NCBI RefSeq assembly: GCF_017487405.1
Contig: NZ_CP062222.1
Location: 2,527,001 to 2,591,000, forward strand
Direction: 5' to 3'
Source of the DNA: Brevundimonas goettingensis
GTDB taxonomy: Bacteria > Pseudomonadota > Alphaproteobacteria > Caulobacterales > Caulobacteraceae
Length of the DNA stretch: 64,000 nt
Below the pieces are notes generated by a model. It did not search any database and had not been told where the DNA came from. It saw only the letters and a list, made by a program, of their open reading frames with translations. Positions 61,880 to 64,000 of the stretch are shown in pieces. Position 1 is the first letter of the stretch. Each line of letters opens with the position of its first letter. The position numbers and the translations under genes were made by a program.

Positions 61880-63100
61880 TTAGCCGATGTTCGGAAGCTC
61901 GGCCTTGAGGTTCTCGGCGACCTTGTCGAGGAAGCCCTCGGTGGTCAGCCAGCCCTGTTGATCGCCGACCAGCAGCGCCAGGTCCTTGGTCATGAAGCCG
62001 GCTTCGACGGTGTCGACGACGACCTTTTCCAGGGTCGAGGCGAACTGATCCAGCTCGGCGTTGCCGTCCAGTTTGGCGCGGTGCTTGAAGCCCTGCGTCC
62101 AGGCGAAGATCGAGGCGATCGAGTTGGTCGAGGTGGCTTCGCCCTTCTGGTGCTGGCGGTAGTGGCGGGTCACGGTGCCGTGGGCGGCTTCCGTTTCCAG
62201 CACCTTGCCGTCCGGCGTCATCAGGACCGAGGTCATCAGGCCCAACGAGCCGAAGCCTTGGGCGACGACGTCCGACTGCACGTCGCCGTCGTAGTTCTTG
62301 CACGCCCAGACGAAGCCGCCCGACCACTTGATCGCGGCCGCGACCATGTCGTCGATCAGACGGTGTTCGTAGGTCAGGCCGGCGGCCTTGAACTTGTCGG
62401 CGTATTCGGCGTCGAAGACTTCCTGGAAGATGTCCTTGAAGCGGCCGTCATAGGCTTTCAGGATCGTGTTCTTGGTCGACAGATAGACCGGGTAGTTGCG
62501 CTTCAGGCCATAGCCGAACGAGGCGTGGGCGAAGTCGCGGATCGAGTCGTCGAGGTTGTACATGCCCATGGCGACGCCGGCGCCCGGGGCCTTGAACACT
62601 TCGTGCTCGATGACCGTGCCGTCTTCACCGACGAACTTCATGGTCAGGACGCCCTTGCCGGGCATCAGGAAGTCGGTGGCCTTGTACTGGTCGCCGAAGG
62701 CGTGACGGCCGACGACGATCGGCTGGGTCCAGCCCGGGACCAGACGCGGCACGTTCGAGCAGATGATCGGCTCGCGGAAGACGACGCCGCCCAGGATGTT
62801 GCGGATGGTGCCGTTCGGCGATTTCCACATCTTCTTCAGGCCGAATTCCTTCACCCGGGCTTCATCGGGGGTGATGGTGGCGCACTTCACGCCGACGCCG
62901 TGCTTCTGGATGGCGTGGGCCGCGTCGATCGTCACCTGGTCGTCGGTGGCGTCGCGGTTCTCCATGCCCAGGTCGTAGTAGTCCAGGTCGACGTCGACGA
63001 ACGGGAAGACCAGCTTGTCCTTGATCCATTGCCAGATGATGCGGGTCATTTCGTCGCCGTCGATATCGACGATGGGGTTTGCGACCTTGATCTTGGCCAT
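61880..63100 (-). CDS. icd: NADP-dependent isocitrate dehydrogenase
   Basis: The start is ATG 63100 ([20 protein letters not shown]), giving 406 residues. This is the dimeric, eukaryote-like type II enzyme usual in Alphaproteobacteria (about 400-410 residues), not the E. coli form. Marks: [14 protein letters not shown], the substrate Ser/Asn loop [32 protein letters not shown] and [11 protein letters not shown]. It supplies 2-oxoglutarate and NADPH, both used by the GOGAT encoded nearby. Icd stands alone with its own terminator. Confidence 0.95.
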   Translation of the reverse strand: MAKIKVANPIVDIDGDEMTRIIWQWIKDKLVFPFVDVDLDYYDLGMENRDATDDQVTIDAAHAIQKHGVGVKCATITPDEARVKEFGLKKMWKSPNGTIRNILGGVVFREPIICSNVPRLVPGWTQPIVVGRHAFGDQYKATDFLMPGKGVLTMKFVGEDGTVIEHEVFKAPGAGVAMGMYNLDDSIRDFAHASFGYGLKRNYPVYLSTKNTILKAYDGRFKDIFQEVFDAEYADKFKAAGLTYEHRLIDDMVAAAIKWSGGFVWACKNYDGDVQSDVVAQGFGSLGLMTSVLMTPDGKVLETEAAHGTVTRHYRQHQKGEATSTNSIASIFAWTQGFKHRAKLDGNAELDQFASTLEKVVVDTVEAGFMTKDLALLVGDQQGWLTTEGFLDKVAENLKAELPNIG

Positions 63101-63304
63101 GCGGAGCGCCTCTGACGTTTGGGAAGGAGAACAGGTTGGCGGCGGTATAGCCACCTCAGGCCCATGGCGCAAAGGGGGCACGCAAAGGGGCGCTTGCCAC
63201 CGGTTAACCCTGCCCCGAAAAAGTCGCCCACGGCAGAGCTGAACCGGGGTCGTTCGGACGGCTTACCTCTGGCGGAAGGGCGTCATGACTCATCGAGGGG
63301 CAGA

Positions 63305-63439
63305 GTGAGCCAGGAAGCCGAAAGACTGACCGAACAATGGATCCTGACGTTTCTGGAGGCGCCGCCGCTGGTGGACGTGGAACTGATGCGAATGGTGCTC
63401 GCTGAGCATGAGGCCCGAGCCGAGGAGGACCCGCCATGA
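63305..63439 (+). CDS. Small hypothetical protein (44 residues)
   Basis: GTG 63305 has GAGGGG six bases upstream. The product, SQEAERLTEQWILTFLEAPP then VDVELMRMVLAEHEARAEED, is acidic and helical. Its stop overlaps the next gene's ATG by four bases (ATGA), which supports real, coupled translation. I do not recognise a family. Confidence 0.55.
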   Translation: MSQEAERLTEQWILTFLEAPPLVDVELMRMVLAEHEARAEEDPP

Positions 63440-63648
63440 CCGAAAAGAGCTTCAAGGCCGGCGACACGGTCAAATGGGACCACAGCCAGGGCACGACCAC
63501 CGGCAAGGTCGTCCGCAAACTGACCAAGCCGACGGCGATCAAAGCGCATAAGGTTGCGGCCTCGAAGGAGAACCCCGAGTATCTGGTCGAGAGCGGCAAG
63601 ACCGGCGCCCTCGCCGCACACAAACCGTCGGAACTGCGCAAGGCCTGA
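63436..63648 (+). CDS. DUF2945 (HVA1-type) small protein
   Basis: The 70-residue protein starts SFKAGDTVKWDHSQGTTTGK and ends EYLVESGKTGALAAHKPSEL, the full DUF2945 pattern: a small beta-barrel like a Tudor fold, also called hypervirulence-associated protein. It is basic and cytoplasmic. Its function in bacteria is not settled. It overlaps the 44-residue ORF upstream. Confidence 0.88.
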   Translation: MTEKSFKAGDTVKWDHSQGTTTGKVVRKLTKPTAIKAHKVAASKENPEYLVESGKTGALAAHKPSELRKA

Positions 63649-63675
63649 CCGGCCGCGTTATTGGGGGGAAGACCA

Positions 63676-64000
63676 ATGCGGAAACTGTCGATGGGGGTCG
63701 CTGCTGCGTTCGCCCTCGCCGCCTGTAGCGGAGAGAATTCTTCGGCCGCGCCCGGCAAGACCGCCAAAGGCGAGGCCGCTGCGGCGGGTCCCGCGTTGAC
63801 GTCCGAGAGCAAGACCTTCCGCGACTGGTACGCTGTCTGCGACAACGGCAATCTGTGCGCGGCCTATAGCGGCGGATCGACCGGATGGATTCTCATCCAG
63901 ATGGACGCGGGGCCGGCGGCTAGCCCCACCGTTCGCGTCGGCATGTGGCCCGACGGGGGTGATGAACTGAAGACCCCGATCAGTGTGGTCATCGACGGCA
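63676..64000 (+). CDS. DUF1176-type lipoprotein (3' end outside window)
   Basis: ATG 63676 begins MRKLSMGVAAAFALAACSGE, with a clear lipobox (LAAC). The visible 108 residues include the DUF1176 hallmark FRDWYAVCDNGNLCAAY with two Cys that probably form a disulfide. The frame is open to the window edge. It is probably a periplasm-facing lipoprotein; function unknown. Confidence 0.78.
   Translation, partial: MRKLSMGVAAAFALAACSGENSSAAPGKTAKGEAAAAGPALTSESKTFRDWYAVCDNGNLCAAYSGGSTGWILIQMDAGPAASPTVRVGMWPDGGDELKTPISVVIDG

Overview
The window is a GC-rich, densely coded chromosomal segment from an alphaproteobacterium. Gene content and style suggest the Caulobacterales, with Brevundimonas the best guess: TolB/amidohydrolase fusions, M16 and DUF885 periplasmic proteins, an ilv-leu operon with an attenuator, and GC-rich nested palindromes between genes. 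I assign it from the look of the sequence, not from a database search. I see no rRNA, tRNA, CRISPR array, integrase, transposase or phage gene.

Layout. 1-5989: the end of a sensor kinase, a membrane PQQ dehydrogenase, a ROK sugar kinase and a FadR-type regulator. 6066-9507: a pyrimidine-degradation cluster in the order rutB-rutC-rutD-rutA, plus a GNAT acetyltransferase. 9504-14293: a secreted TolB-propeller/amidohydrolase fusion and a zinc alcohol dehydrogenase. 14305-20664 (minus): 5-oxoprolinase, DUF969, DUF979 and DUF2891 in one operon. The oxoprolinase gene is broken by eight frameshifts and the DUF969 gene by one, all explained by lost bases and nearly all in G/C runs. 20834-28020: a GH3 beta-glucosidase, then a cluster equivalent to E. 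coli yjfIJKLMC (ATP-grasp glutathionylspermidine-synthase-like protein, PspA/IM30, DUF2170, DUF2491, DUF350, DUF1190), arranged around a divergent promoter full of palindromes. 28021-28544 is non-coding. 28545-32540: a sugar MFS transporter, a TorF-type outer-membrane protein and an ammonium transporter.

32736-40880 (minus) is a branched-chain amino acid superoperon: a Leu-rich small ORF and attenuator, then ilvD-ilvC-ilvB-ilvM-leuC-leuD-leuB. 41072-48123: a TetR regulator divergent from a complete RND efflux operon, with two 18-bp operator-like sites placed on the promoter. 48207-51029: an M16 protease. 51292-58608: gltD-gltB (GOGAT) followed by a second ammonium transporter. 58678-63100: a DUF885 protein, two tandem DUF2939 proteins and isocitrate dehydrogenase. 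63305-64000: two small overlapping genes and the start of a DUF1176 lipoprotein.

Functional themes are nitrogen and amino-acid economy. Pyrimidine nitrogen (rut), oxoproline to glutamate, two Amt channels, GOGAT and Icd (2-oxoglutarate supply) sit alongside branched-chain amino acid synthesis. The most interesting items are the yjf-type envelope module with its self-regulation signature, the oxoprolinase/DUF969/DUF979/DUF2891 operon with its odd cluster of lost bases, and the ilv attenuator.
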